Assembly: GCF_030818545.1 (NCBI RefSeq)
Contig: NZ_JAUTAH010000001.1
Coordinates: 1,741,001 to 1,805,000, forward strand
DNA length: 64,000 nt
Origin: Brevundimonas sp. SORGH_AS_0993
Lineage (GTDB): Bacteria; Pseudomonadota; Alphaproteobacteria; Caulobacterales; Caulobacteraceae
Direction: 5' to 3'
This document shows positions 1-8,531 of this stretch, piece after piece. The stretch's first letter is position 1, and each line of letters starts with the position of its first letter. Below the pieces are notes generated by a model. That model did not search any database. It saw only the letters and a list, made by a program, of their open reading frames with translations, and was not told the DNA's origin. The position numbers were made by a program, and so were the translations under genes.

Positions 1-14
1 ATGAGCGGTCTTAG

Positions 15-45
15 CGGGCCGGGCGGTCGTCCGCCACCCGGCCCG
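15..45 (-). terminator. GC-rich hairpin downstream of podJ
   Basis: A 9-base arm (15-23) pairs perfectly with 37-45, with a further inner 3 bp. It lies just past the podJ stop on the minus strand. No clear U-tract follows, so it may only be an mRNA 3' end stabiliser. Confidence 0.35.
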
Positions 46-54
46 TCAAGGGGG

Positions 55-2889
55 TCAGCGGGCGGCCGTCGACGACGCGCGGTTCTGGGCCACGAAGGCG
101 TCGGCGGCCGTGCGGGCGGCGCGCTGATCGACGGCGTTGGTCGTGGGACGCAGCCGGGTCACGGCGGCCTGGGCCTCGCTGTCGCCGGCGCGCGCGGCGA
201 TCATGTACCACTTCAGGGCCTCGGCCGAATTCTTGGCCACGCCGTCGGCGCCGGTCTCATAGATGCGCGCGACATTGTACTGGCTGTCGGGCAGGCCGCG
301 TTCGGCCGCGCGCTTTAGCCAGGTCAGGGCCTCGGTCTGGTTGGTCGGGCCGCCGTCGCCTTCGAACAGTTGCATGCCGTACAGATGCATGCCGCGCGGG
401 TCGCCGCCCTGGGCGGCGCGCCGGCCCCACTGGCGGCTTTCGGCCGGATTGGCGTTCAAGCCGTTGCCGCCCGCCAGATAGAGCTGGCCCAGATAGGTCT
501 GGGCCGGGGCGTACCCCAGGTCGGCCGCGCGCTTCAGCAGCTCGACGCCGCCGTTGTCGCCCGATTCCAGACGACCGACCGCCTGTTCGTATTCCGCCGC
601 CCCCGGCCCGGCGAGGTTCAGCGGCGGAATGGCGTCGGTGACGACGGCCGAGGCGGCGATGGGCAGGCCGGCGGCGGGCGCGGTCGGTTTGGCCGAAAGG
701 GCCGGCTTTGCCTGACCGCCCCACTGCGACAGGTCGAAATGCGGCAGGTCCGTTCCGTCGCTCAGTTCGGCGTAGCCATAGACGCCGCCGGTCAGGGCCA
801 CGGCGGTGACGGAGGCCAGAAAGGCCTTCTTGACCGTCGAGCTTTCGCGGGCCGCCTGCCTGTCCAACCGTTCCTGCAGCTTGGATTTGCCGCCGCGCTT
901 GGTCTTGAGGCCGAAGGCCCCGCGCGCGGGCTCTTCGGCTTCGGCCGCCGAAGCGATGGCGGCGCGGGCCGCGTCGATGGCGCCGCGCGTGGAGGGCGCC
1001 CGACCGGCCGCCGCCGCCGCACCCATCTGGGCCTGCAGACGACGCGGATCGACAAAATCGGTCTCGCCGTCGAAATCCCCGGCTTCATCGTCCAGCGCGG
1101 GACGACTGGTCGGGGTCTTGGCCGCGCCGTGGGCGTCCTTGTCCGAAGACAGGGCTTCCAGGGCGTCGTCCACATCGGCGCCGCCGAACCCGCTGAAGGG
1201 TTGGATCACGGGCGTCTCGTCGACAGTCCGCTCCACGACGAAGGCCGCCTCGGCGACCGACGCGGTCGCGGTCTCGTCGAACAGGGCCGTCGGAAAGGGT
1301 GAAGCCCCCTCGGCCTCGGGCGTGACGGGATCGGAAGACCAGGTCTCGGCGTCGAACGAATCCTGGGGGAAGGCGGCGGCGCGCCAGTCGCCTTGGGCGG
1401 CGTCCGTCTGGGCCGGCGCCTCAGGCATGGCGAAGGCCGGCGACGCGGCGCGCGGCGCGGAGGCGGCGCGTTCGGCGACGACGCGCGGGGCCGCCGCTTC
1501 GGAAGGACCGCGCGATTGCAGGCTGTCACGGGCGTCGGCCAGAAGTCGAGCCGTGCGCTCCTCGCTCAGGCGCATGCGTTCGGCCAGTTCGCCGGAGGCG
1601 CGGTCGTAACGCTGCTCGATCTTGTCGGTGCTTTCGGCCAGGCGGCGGCCGATGTCTTCCAGCGCCTGCTGCGAGCGGCGCTCGGACTGGGCGATCCGGT
1701 CGCTGAGGCGATCCGAGATGCGCGTGATCTCGCCGCCCAGCTTCTCCAGCGCCAGGGCGTTGCGGTCGTCGGCGGCGGTCAGGCGTTGATCGACCCGCTC
1801 CACATGGCGGGCGAACTCCTGGTTCAGGCGCGCGGCGGCCGTGCGAGCGGAGGCTTCGGCGCGGTCGTTCTCGCCGGTTTCCACCGCGTTGAGGCGGCCG
1901 CTCAGATTTTGGGCGATGCGCAGCACTTCGCGGCCCATGGCCTCGATGCCCAGGACGCCCTTCTGTTCGGCGCTCTTGACCTGTTCGCCGACCGACTGGA
2001 CCGCGCGTTCGATACGGTCGATCCGGGCGCCGACCTCGGCGGCGTCCAGCCGCTGGATCATTTCGGCGCGGTTGCTGTCGATCTGACGCGACAGGCTTTC
2101 GGCCAGCTTTTCGAAACGGGCGGCGTCGCGCACGCCCTCGGGCTCGATGCGGCCCTCGGCGGCGCGCATGCGGCGGTCCAGCTCGGCGAACGACCGCTCC
2201 AGCCCGCGCAGGGCCTCGCTGGTGCGGCTCTGCGCCTCGTCCAGACGTGCGCCGACCTGGGCCAGGACGTCGGTTCCGGCGCCGGGTCCGGCGGCCTTTT
2301 CCGCGGCGTCCATTCGGTCGCGCAGATCGGTGACGCTGAGACGCTGACGCTCCTCGATGTCGTAAAGGCGGCCCGCCAGGGCGCCCAGAGACGCCTCGAC
2401 CTTGCCGAACCCTTCCTGGGTCTTGGGGCCGGTGTCGCGCTCGAACGCACGCAGGCGGCGATGGCCTTCGCGCAGTTCCTCGGCGATTTCGTCCAGGCGC
2501 TCGGCCTGGGCCTTGCCCTCGGCCTCCTGGCCGTCCAGGCGGCGCACCAGGCCCGCCACCGCCTGATCCACGCCCTGGATCGCCAGCGTCGAGCGGCGCT
2601 CGGCCGCCTCCAGGCGCGAGGCGATCACGTCGATGGAGGCGCTGATCCGATGCAGGCTGTCGTCGGCGTCATAAGCGTCGTCCAACCGTCGACTGCGGCT
2701 GCGGCGGTCATAGGCGTCGTGACCGGCGGACCGACGCGGCAGGGTGGCGTAACCCTCTTCCTCGTCGTCCATGATCATGGAGTTGAGCCACTCGCCCAGC
2801 GTCATGCCGGATCGCCGCGCGAGATCCTTGGCGACCTCGCGGGCCTTGGGATCAATACCCTTTACGCTCCAAGGCGCCGCTGCGCTCAC
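55..2889 (-). CDS. podJ: PodJ-type polar organelle development factor with Sel1 repeats
   Basis: Polar scaffold that in Caulobacter recruits pilus, holdfast and signalling proteins to the new pole. The 944-residue protein opens with the PodJ-typical PWSVKGIDPKAREVAKDLAR and GMTLGEWLN segments, followed by long heptad-rich coiled coil (about residues 80-480), an acidic/Pro/Ala-rich stretch, one membrane segment near 690-707 and a periplasmic part with about three Sel1 repeats (about 760-905). Only about 40 residues follow the last repeat, so no separate peptidoglycan-binding domain is visible. Start is GTG at 2889, preceded by GGGAG at about 9 bases. Length is close to Caulobacter PodJ. The upstream region carries a CtrA box and a DnaA-like element, which fits cell-cycle control. 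Confidence 0.88.
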   Translation of the reverse strand: MSAAAPWSVKGIDPKAREVAKDLARRSGMTLGEWLNSMIMDDEEEGYATLPRRSAGHDAYDRRSRSRRLDDAYDADDSLHRISASIDVIASRLEAAERRSTLAIQGVDQAVAGLVRRLDGQEAEGKAQAERLDEIAEELREGHRRLRAFERDTGPKTQEGFGKVEASLGALAGRLYDIEERQRLSVTDLRDRMDAAEKAAGPGAGTDVLAQVGARLDEAQSRTSEALRGLERSFAELDRRMRAAEGRIEPEGVRDAARFEKLAESLSRQIDSNRAEMIQRLDAAEVGARIDRIERAVQSVGEQVKSAEQKGVLGIEAMGREVLRIAQNLSGRLNAVETGENDRAEASARTAAARLNQEFARHVERVDQRLTAADDRNALALEKLGGEITRISDRLSDRIAQSERRSQQALEDIGRRLAESTDKIEQRYDRASGELAERMRLSEERTARLLADARDSLQSRGPSEAAAPRVVAERAASAPRAASPAFAMPEAPAQTDAAQGDWRAAAFPQDSFDAETWSSDPVTPEAEGASPFPTALFDETATASVAEAAFVVERTVDETPVIQPFSGFGGADVDDALEALSSDKDAHGAAKTPTSRPALDDEAGDFDGETDFVDPRRLQAQMGAAAAAGRAPSTRGAIDAARAAIASAAEAEEPARGAFGLKTKRGGKSKLQERLDRQAARESSTVKKAFLASVTAVALTGGVYGYAELSDGTDLPHFDLSQWGGQAKPALSAKPTAPAAGLPIAASAVVTDAIPPLNLAGPGAAEYEQAVGRLESGDNGGVELLKRAADLGYAPAQTYLGQLYLAGGNGLNANPAESRQWGRRAAQGGDPRGMHLYGMQLFEGDGGPTNQTEALTWLKRAAERGLPDSQYNVARIYETGADGVAKNSAEALKWYMIAARAGDSEAQAAVTRLRPTTNAVDQRAARTAADAFVAQNRASSTAAR

Positions 2890-2985
2890 TGATTCGTCTC
2901 CCGACCCTATGCGGCCACGCTATACCGTCAATATCGAGGGTGTAAATGCGTCGTTAACCGCAATATCTAGCGGCGGTCGTTCAAG

Positions 2986-3046
2986 CTGTGGACAGCGCGC
3001 CGACATGACCCGATCTATTCCGCCAACGGGGTTAACGGCGCCTTAA
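2986..3046. promoter_or_regulatory. podJ upstream region: CtrA box and DnaA-like element
   Basis: TTAA at 3032-3035 and TTAA at 3043-3046 are separated by exactly 7 bases, the full CtrA consensus TTAA-N7-TTAA. CTGTGGACAG at 2986-2995 is a two-mismatch relative of the DnaA box and recurs as the same ten-mer in the gcrA promoter (8408-8417). Another TTAAC lies near 2954, and a GATTC (GANTC) site at 2891-2895 sits next to the podJ start. The boxes lie between podJ (minus) and a small plus-strand membrane gene, so either could be the target. Caulobacter podJ is known to respond to these cell-cycle regulators; binding here is inferred. Confidence 0.65.
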
Positions 3047-3106
3047 GTTTAACCTTTCCGAAACCCTATGCTTGCCAGGCGCGGCGGGTTTCGCCACTGG
3101 CGTCAG

Positions 3107-3325
3107 ATGGACCTGATCCCGACGCTGATCCTGCTGACCGCCGCCCTGGCCGCCATGGTCTTCTGCGGCTGGCGCGGCGCCCGGCCGCCCGACCCGTTCA
3201 AGGGGCCGCGCATGATCCCCTGGCGGTTCCTGATGATCGGGGCGGCGGCGGTCGCCCTGCTGCTTCTGATCCACCTGACCACCCTGTTCGGCGCGGATCG
3301 GGCGCCCTGGGTCCCCGGCGGCTGA
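3107..3325 (+). CDS. Small conserved two-helix membrane protein of unknown function
   Basis: The 72-residue protein has a first hydrophobic helix at about residues 1-21, a short basic loop containing a GWRGARPP-like stretch, and a second helix at about 38-58. It resembles a small uncharacterised protein beside podJ/argF in related genomes (from memory, not searched). An in-frame ATG at 3068 would add 13 basic residues; 3107 is preferred because the protein then begins directly with the helix. Neither start has a strong Shine-Dalgarno sequence. No function can be assigned. Confidence 0.6.
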   Translation: MDLIPTLILLTAALAAMVFCGWRGARPPDPFKGPRMIPWRFLMIGAAAVALLLLIHLTTLFGADRAPWVPGG

Positions 3326-3385
3326 AGCGGCGGAACCCGATGGGGGCCGGTCGGTTGATCCTGCTCGTTCGAACAGGAGACGAGC

Positions 3386-3883
3386 ATGGCCGACGATCTG
3401 ACGCCCGCCGAGGCGGAAAAGGAATTCTGGAAAAGCCTGAAGGAGTCGAACACCGGGATGCTGGGAATCGACCGGCCCGGTCATCATCACCAGCCGATGA
3501 CCGGCTTCGGCGAACCCGAGACCGGGACCATCTGGTTCTTCACCCGCGACGACACCGATTTCGCCCGCGACGTGGCCGCCGGCGGCCAGCGGGGGATGTT
3601 CTGCTACCAGGCCAAGGACGGCAAGGTTCAGGCCTGCATCCACGGCGGCCTGGCCATCGACCAGGACCGCAGCCGCATCGACAAGTACTGGAACCCCGTG
3701 GTCGCCGCCTGGTATCCGGACGGCAAGGACGACCCGCACCTGACCCTGATCCGCTTCGACGCGGACGACGGCCGCGTCTGGGTGTCCGACAAGGGTGCGT
3801 TGGGCTTCGGCTATGAGGTGCTGAAGGCCAACATCACCAAGTCGACCCCCGACGTGGGCGGCGTGTCGGACGTCAAGCTGTAG
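3386..3883 (+). CDS. Pyridoxamine 5'-phosphate oxidase-family general stress protein
   Basis: Split-barrel flavin-binding family protein of 165 residues, of the general stress protein 26 type. Members bind FMN/FAD or F420 and have no settled physiological reaction. Visible family features are the N-terminal EFWKSLKE helix, a strand with MLGIDRPG, a [11 protein letters not shown] segment typical of these stress proteins, and the [19 protein letters not shown] motif. AGGAG lies 7-8 bases before the ATG. It is followed by a strong terminator, so it is probably monocistronic or ends a short unit with the upstream membrane gene. Confidence 0.85.
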   Translation: MADDLTPAEAEKEFWKSLKESNTGMLGIDRPGHHHQPMTGFGEPETGTIWFFTRDDTDFARDVAAGGQRGMFCYQAKDGKVQACIHGGLAIDQDRSRIDKYWNPVVAAWYPDGKDDPHLTLIRFDADDGRVWVSDKGALGFGYEVLKANITKSTPDVGGVSDVKL

Positions 3884-3904
3884 GCGACCGCGTTCCAGAT
3901 GGAG

Positions 3905-3936
3905 AAAGGGCGGACCCGATCAGGTCGCCCTTTTTT
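3905..3936 (+). terminator. Rho-independent terminator between convergent genes
   Basis: A perfect 8-bp stem (3905-3912 with 3926-3933) runs into six T residues (3931-3936). It ends the plus-strand stress protein unit; the A-tract at the left arm could also help terminate argF from the other side. Confidence 0.85.
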
Positions 3937-3938
3937 GC

Positions 3939-4853
3939 TCATCCCCCGAAGCACCAGGCCAGGACGGCCTTCTGGGCGTGAATGCGGTTCTCGGCCTCGT
4001 CCCAGACCAGGGAGCGAGGTCCATCGATGACAGCGTCGGTCACTTCTTCGCCCCGGTGGGCGGGCAGGCAGTGCAGGAAGACGGCGTCGGGCGCAGCGGC
4101 CTCCATCAGGGCCTCGTCGACCGTATAGGGTTCGAAAGCCGCCAGGCGAGCCTCATAGTCCTGGTCGCCCATGGAAACCCAGGTGTCGGTCACGACCACG
4201 TCGGCGCCCTGAACCGCCTCGCGCGGATCGGACGTCAGGGTCACGGACGCCCCGCCCTTCTCCAGATCGCGCAGGTCCGGATGGTATTCGGCCGGGCAGG
4301 CGACGTTCAGATGGAAGCCGAACTTGGGCGCCGCGTGCATGAAGCTGTGGCAGACGTTGTTGCCGTCCCCGATCCAGGCGATGGTTTTGCCGGCGACGGG
4401 ACCGACATGCTCCTCGATGGTCTGCAGATCGGCCAGGATCTGGCACGGGTGGCTGCGGTCGGTCAGGCCGTTGACCACCGGCACGGTCGAGACGCGGGCG
4501 AAGCGTTCGACGTCCTCGTGATTGTTGGCCCGGATCATCACCGCGTCGACCATGCGCGACAGAACGCGCGCGGTGTCCTCGACCGGCTCGCCCCGGCCCA
4601 GCTGCATGTCAGAGGCGGTGGCGATGATGGAGGCGCCGCCCAACTGGCGGATCGCCGCGTCGAAGCTGAAACGGGTGCGGGTCGAGTTCTTCTCGAAGAT
4701 CATCGCCAGGACGCGGTCCTTGCCCGGCGCATCGGCGTCGGCGCGCCCTTGGGGCCAGCCCTTGCGGGCGGCCTTGCGGGCATGGGCGTCGTCAAGAATG
4801 GCGCGAAGGTCCGCCGCCTCCAGCCGGTGGATGTCGAGGAAGTGCCGGACCAT
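3939..4853 (-). CDS. argF: Ornithine carbamoyltransferase
   Basis: Converts ornithine and carbamoyl phosphate to citrulline in arginine synthesis. With the ATG at 4853 the protein has 304 residues, normal for the family. The carbamoyl-phosphate motif STRTR is at 57-61, HPCQ at 135-138, the ornithine-loop SMG at 227-229 and HCLP at 261-264, so all key residues are present. A longer reading frame starts at 4871, but that ATG lies inside an intergenic palindromic repeat; GGAG 8 bases before 4853 supports the shorter form. It follows argD on the same strand, probably in one operon interrupted by the repeat. Confidence 0.96.
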   Translation of the reverse strand: MVRHFLDIHRLEAADLRAILDDAHARKAARKGWPQGRADADAPGKDRVLAMIFEKNSTRTRFSFDAAIRQLGGASIIATASDMQLGRGEPVEDTARVLSRMVDAVMIRANNHEDVERFARVSTVPVVNGLTDRSHPCQILADLQTIEEHVGPVAGKTIAWIGDGNNVCHSFMHAAPKFGFHLNVACPAEYHPDLRDLEKGGASVTLTSDPREAVQGADVVVTDTWVSMGDQDYEARLAAFEPYTVDEALMEAAAPDAVFLHCLPAHRGEEVTDAVIDGPRSLVWDEAENRIHAQKAVLAWCFGG

Positions 4854-4862
4854 ATGTCTAGC

Positions 4863-4990
4863 TCCGCTCATCCCCGCGAAATCGGGGACCTAGTGCTGTG
4901 GGCGACAAGCGCCCGTTGTGTGTTTCATCCGTCGATCCAGCGTTCTTGGATCAAAAGAACGGGACCCCCGCTTTCGCGGGGATGAGCGGA
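4863..4990. repeat. REP-like intergenic palindromic element between argD and argF
   Basis: Two 25-base arms (4863-4887 and 4966-4990) are inverted copies with one mismatch; each arm is itself a small hairpin built on CCCCGCGAAA. The spacer is about 78 bases. Such paired palindromes are common dispersed intergenic elements in alphaproteobacteria. In the argD-argF transcript it would fold into a large stem and could stabilise or attenuate the message. No terminal direct repeat was noticed. Confidence 0.75.
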
Positions 4991-4998
4991 TGTCGGGT

Positions 4999-6192
4999 TC
5001 AGGCCGCCAGCTTTTCGCGGGCGACTTCGCAAGCGCCCTCGAACCGGGCGATGGCCTCACGGGCTTCGTCCAGCGTCAGGTTCAGCGGCGGCAGCATCCG
5101 CACGCAGTTGTCGCCGCCGCCGGCGATCAGCAGTTGTTGCGTGTCGCGCGCCAGGGCCATGAACTCGCGATTGTTCGGGACCAGCTTGACCCCGATCAGC
5201 AGCCCCTTGCCGCGCACGTCCACGATCACATCGGGGAAGCGCGCCTGAAGGCCCGCCAACTGCTGCTTCAGATAGCCGGCGATCTCGGCGACATTGTTCA
5301 GCGTCTCGGGCGTATTGATCAGGCTCAGCGCCTTTTGCCCCACGGCCATGGCCAGGGGGTTTCCGCCGAAGGTCGAGCCATGGACGCCGACCGTCATCCC
5401 CTTGGCCGCCTTGGCCGAGGCCAGGCAGGCGCCGATGGGGAAGCCGCCGCCCAGGGCCTTGGCCACCGCCATGATGTCCGGCGCCATCCCGGCCCATTCA
5501 TGCGCCCACAGCTTGCCGGTCCGGCCCATGCCGCATTGGACCTCGTCGAAGATCAGCAGAACGCCGTTGTCGTCGGCCATCTGGCGCATCCAGCGCAGAT
5601 CCTCGACCGGCGTTTCGCGGCACCCGCCCTCGCCCTGAACCGGCTCCAGGATGACGGCGGCTGTTGTCGGGTTTTCGAAGGCGGCCTTCAGCGCCTCCTT
5701 GTCGCCCCATGTCAGCTGGTGGAAGCCCTGCATCGGCGGGCCGAAGCCCTCGGTGTAGCTGGGGTTGGCGGCGGCGTTGATGGCCCCATAGGTCCGACCG
5801 TGGAACGAGCCGTCGAAGCCGTAGATGTCGATCCGCTCAGGCGCGCCGTTGGCCGAATGATATTTGCGCGCCGTCTTCAGCGCGCACTCGACCGCCTCCG
5901 TGCCCGAGTTGGTGAAGAAGACCACGTCGGCGAAGCTGCTGTCGCAAAGGGCGTCGGCCAGGGCTTCCTGCCCCGGAATGCGGAAGATGTTGGACACGTG
6001 CCACAGCTTCTCGGCCTGGTCCTTGACCGCCTGGACCAGTTCGGGATGGGCGTGGCCCAGGCCGTTGGTCGAGATGCCGGCGACGCAATCGAGATATTCG
6101 GTCCCGTCGGTCGCCCACAGACGCGCGCCTCGGCCGCGTTCCACTTCCAGCGGCGCGCGATTGTAGACACCCATCAGATGTTCAGTGGACAC
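4999..6192 (-). CDS. argD: Acetylornithine/succinyldiaminopimelate aminotransferase
   Basis: PLP-dependent class III aminotransferase of arginine (and possibly lysine) synthesis. The 397 residues contain the N-terminal MGVYNRAPLEVERG segment, the phosphate-cup NSGTEA at 95-100, DEVQ at 216-219 and the Schiff-base lysine K245 in AVAKALGGGFPIG. Length and motifs fit ArgD better than other class III enzymes, and the following argF makes the arginine role the natural one. dapE elsewhere in the window would use the succinyl-DAP branch that ArgD can also serve. Confidence 0.95.
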   Translation of the reverse strand: MSTEHLMGVYNRAPLEVERGRGARLWATDGTEYLDCVAGISTNGLGHAHPELVQAVKDQAEKLWHVSNIFRIPGQEALADALCDSSFADVVFFTNSGTEAVECALKTARKYHSANGAPERIDIYGFDGSFHGRTYGAINAAANPSYTEGFGPPMQGFHQLTWGDKEALKAAFENPTTAAVILEPVQGEGGCRETPVEDLRWMRQMADDNGVLLIFDEVQCGMGRTGKLWAHEWAGMAPDIMAVAKALGGGFPIGACLASAKAAKGMTVGVHGSTFGGNPLAMAVGQKALSLINTPETLNNVAEIAGYLKQQLAGLQARFPDVIVDVRGKGLLIGVKLVPNNREFMALARDTQQLLIAGGGDNCVRMLPPLNLTLDEAREAIARFEGACEVAREKLAA

Positions 6193-6283
6193 GGGACCAA
6201 GACCTCCAAAAGCGATACGGCCCCGCCGCGAGCGCGACGGAGCCGGTTTTCACAGGGACGGTCTTGTCGGATGGGCGACGGCG

Positions 6284-7297
6284 TTAGTCAACACCGGCGC
6301 CCGGCGTCGCAGCTGCGGGCGCGGTTTCGGCGGCGACGGCGTCGGCCTTGGCCTGGTTCTCGACCAGACGCTTGTCCAGGGCCAGGCCCAGGTCGGCGAT
6401 GAAAAGGCCGAAACGGGCGACGTCCACGCCTTTCAGGTACGACAGCTTATCCTCGGTCGAATGGATGCGCTGGAAGACGGGCGGGACAAAGCCTTCCTTC
6501 AGGCCGTTGTCCTTGCCGCCGTTGAAGGCCAGCCACATCTGGTGGGCGCCGACCGCATCTTGAGTGCCCATCGACACCACCGGCACGCCCGCCGCCGAGA
6601 AGGCGCGGTCGTCGCTGGGCGGATAGGTCGGATAGGGCATGCAGTCGAAACCGCGCTCGGCGCACAGGCGGCGCAGCGTCTCCAGCACAAAGGCCGACTG
6701 CGGCCCATTGTTCTCGCCATACATGACCGTCTGGCCATAGGCCGCGACATCGGCGTTGATGACGGCGGCGATCCGGTCCTTGCCGTGTTTCGCCAGGAAG
6801 GCCTTGGCGCCCAGCAGGCCCAGTTCTTCCTGATCGGTGAAGACGAAGACGAAGCGGTGGGCGACCGGCTGGCCTTCCAGCGCCATGTCCAGCGTCTTGG
6901 CCGCCTCCATCATCGCCATGACGGAGCCGACGTTGTCGACGATGCCGTGTGACAGGGTGCCGTCACGCAGTTTGACCGCGTCATAGTGGGCGGTCAGCAC
7001 GATGTCCTTGTCGCCCTCGCCGACCGTGACGACGACATTGGCGCCTTCCATCGGGCCGGTGGCCTGGTTGCCGCCTTCGAAGGTCTGGATTTCGGGCGTG
7101 AAGCCGAGCGTCGTCAGGAAGCCGACCAGGACCTGGGTGCGCTCGGCGTTGGTGGGCTTGATGAACTGGGCGGCGCCGGCGGCGATGTCGGGGCGGTCGC
7201 CGGCCTGGGGCGTCGCTTCCTGAGCGAAGGCGGGCCCAAAAGCGGATGTGGCGGCGGCGCCCAGGGCCGTGGCGGCGACGAGCGAACGGAACAGCAT
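6284..7297 (-). CDS. Exported M28-family zinc aminopeptidase-like protein
   Basis: Secreted or periplasmic metallopeptidase of 337 residues. A Sec signal peptide ends at about AFA-Q (25/26). M28 metal ligands are visible: H104 and D106 in LTAHYDAV, D121 in GIVDNVG, E157/E158 in DQEELG, and later PSDDRAF and histidine-containing segments. The reading frame stays open far upstream through the ABC permease gene, but the true ATG is at 7297, where the signal peptide begins and GAGAGG lies about 8 bases upstream. The substrate cannot be predicted. Confidence 0.88.
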   Translation of the reverse strand: MLFRSLVAATALGAAATSAFGPAFAQEATPQAGDRPDIAAGAAQFIKPTNAERTQVLVGFLTTLGFTPEIQTFEGGNQATGPMEGANVVVTVGEGDKDIVLTAHYDAVKLRDGTLSHGIVDNVGSVMAMMEAAKTLDMALEGQPVAHRFVFVFTDQEELGLLGAKAFLAKHGKDRIAAVINADVAAYGQTVMYGENNGPQSAFVLETLRRLCAERGFDCMPYPTYPPSDDRAFSAAGVPVVSMGTQDAVGAHQMWLAFNGGKDNGLKEGFVPPVFQRIHSTEDKLSYLKGVDVARFGLFIADLGLALDKRLVENQAKADAVAAETAPAAATPGAGVD

Positions 7298-7338
7298 GGA
7301 GCGGACCTCTCGGGGAGCGATCCGCAACAGGTAGCGAT

Positions 7339-8169
7339 CTAGCTCTTGAGACGCCAGCCCGAGCGGAACACCAGCCAGCAGACCACGCCCATGACGGCCA
7401 TCAGCACGGATGAACCCACGACCCCGACCGTCAGATTGCTCTCGGCATGGCCGATGAAGCCATAGCGGAAGCCGTCGATCAGATAGAAGAAGGGGTTGTA
7501 GTGGCTGATCGCCCGGAACGGTTCGGGCAGGTTGTCGACCAGATAGAAGGTGCCCGACAGGAAGGTCATCGGCATGACGATGAAGTTCTGAACCGCCGAC
7601 AAATGGTCGAACTTCTCGCTCCACAGCCCCGCCAGCACGCCGGTCATGCCCATGATGAAACAGGCGGCCAGGGCGAACCAGACGATGGCGAAGATATTGG
7701 CGATGCCCAGCGGCGCGAACGGCAGCACGCAGATCGCCGTCACCAGACCGACCGCCAAACCGCGCGTCGCGGCGCCCAGCGTGAAGCCCAGCGTCAGCTC
7801 CAGCGGGCTGAGCGGCGGGGTCAGGAAGTCGGTCGCCGTGCCCATGATCTTGGCCTGGATCAGGCTGGACGAGGCGTTGGCGAAGGCGTTGTTCAACATG
7901 GCCATCATGATCAGGCCGGGCGCGACGAACAACGGAAACGGCGTCCCGTGCAGCGGCGGCCGCGCGTTCTGAAGCGCGACCACGAACACCAGCATATAGA
8001 GCAGCGTCGTCACCACCGGCGCCGCCACCGTCTGGGCGCCCACCTTCCAGAACCGCCGCACCTCGCGCAGATAAAGGGTCTGCACTCCGATCCAGTTGAT
8101 CCCCGGATAGCGGCGCGGCTGCGGCAGACCAGAGGGACGGGTGGAGATCAGGTCGGGCGTATCGGACAT
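7339..8169 (-). CDS. ABC-2 type transporter permease
   Basis: Inner-membrane permease of 276 residues with about six hydrophobic helices, and family signatures such as YLREVRRFWKVGAQTV near the N terminus, an FVAPGLIMMAM-NAFANASSSL stretch and the late FLSGTFYLVDNLPEPFRAISHYNPFFYLIDGFRYGF motif region. It is of the YadH/NodJ-type exporter group. No ATPase gene lies next to it, so its partner must be elsewhere. The ATG at 8169 is chosen over 8205 because the earlier codon overlaps a dispersed repeat. It is 41 bases from the M28 peptidase and probably cotranscribed with it. Confidence 0.87.
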   Translation of the reverse strand: MSDTPDLISTRPSGLPQPRRYPGINWIGVQTLYLREVRRFWKVGAQTVAAPVVTTLLYMLVFVVALQNARPPLHGTPFPLFVAPGLIMMAMLNNAFANASSSLIQAKIMGTATDFLTPPLSPLELTLGFTLGAATRGLAVGLVTAICVLPFAPLGIANIFAIVWFALAACFIMGMTGVLAGLWSEKFDHLSAVQNFIVMPMTFLSGTFYLVDNLPEPFRAISHYNPFFYLIDGFRYGFIGHAESNLTVGVVGSSVLMAVMGVVCWLVFRSGWRLKS

Positions 8170-8207
8170 GGCCCGCCAGATGCTCCTTGCGCCGTGGCGG
8201 CGCAAGG

Positions 8208-8238
8208 GAGTGGCGAGGGGTTAGTGGCGAGTGACGAG
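8208..8238. repeat. 31-base arm of a dispersed inverted repeat
   Basis: This 31-mer is identical in 29 positions to the left arm of the element at 10786-10862 and is built from GAGTGGC units. It is roughly complementary to the CACTCGC array at 8311-8370, so the two could fold together. Confidence 0.7.
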
Positions 8239-8310
8239 ATAGGCAGCCCCCCCCACAGTGCGAACCCCAGCGACCGGAGGGACCCCAGAGACGGCGGACA
8301 CAGCGCGGAC

Positions 8311-8370
8311 CACTCGCCACTCGCCACTCGCCACTCGCCACTCGCCACTCGCCACTCGCCACTCGCCACT
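8311..8370. repeat. Heptamer tandem array (CACTCGC), about 8.6 units
   Basis: Sixty bases are a perfect head-to-tail run of the 7-base unit CACTCGC. It lies in the 362-base gap between the ABC permease (minus) and gcrA (plus), about 160 bases before the gcrA start. It is the expanded counterpart of the right arm seen once at 10832-10862. No spacers, so not CRISPR. Such short arrays change length easily by slippage. Confidence 0.9.
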
Positions 8371-8390
8371 GTCTCGCTAACCTTAACTAA

Positions 8391-8518
8391 GATTCAATAT
8401 CTGGTTTCTGTGGACAGGATGATTCGCACATCTTGCGCCTCTTAACCGCTGGTTTACGATTAGTTGTGGGTCAAGCCCCCGGAGGGGAGGCGAAAACCTA
8501 GATGTTGAATCTTGAATC
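8391..8518 (+). promoter_or_regulatory. gcrA upstream control region
   Basis: Contains GANTC (CcrM) sites at 8391-8395, 8421-8425, 8507-8511 and 8514-8518, a CtrA-like box TTAA (8442-8445), N7, TTTA (8453-8456), and the ten-mer CTGTGGACAG (8408-8417) shared with the podJ upstream region. In Caulobacter gcrA is activated by DnaA and repressed by CtrA, so this arrangement fits. The sites are seen; their use is inferred. Confidence 0.65.
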
Positions 8519-8531
8519 GCTGGAGGACGGC

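Noticed and set aside
8311..8370. CRISPR array
   Set aside because: The repeats are head to tail 7-mers without spacers and no cas genes are near.
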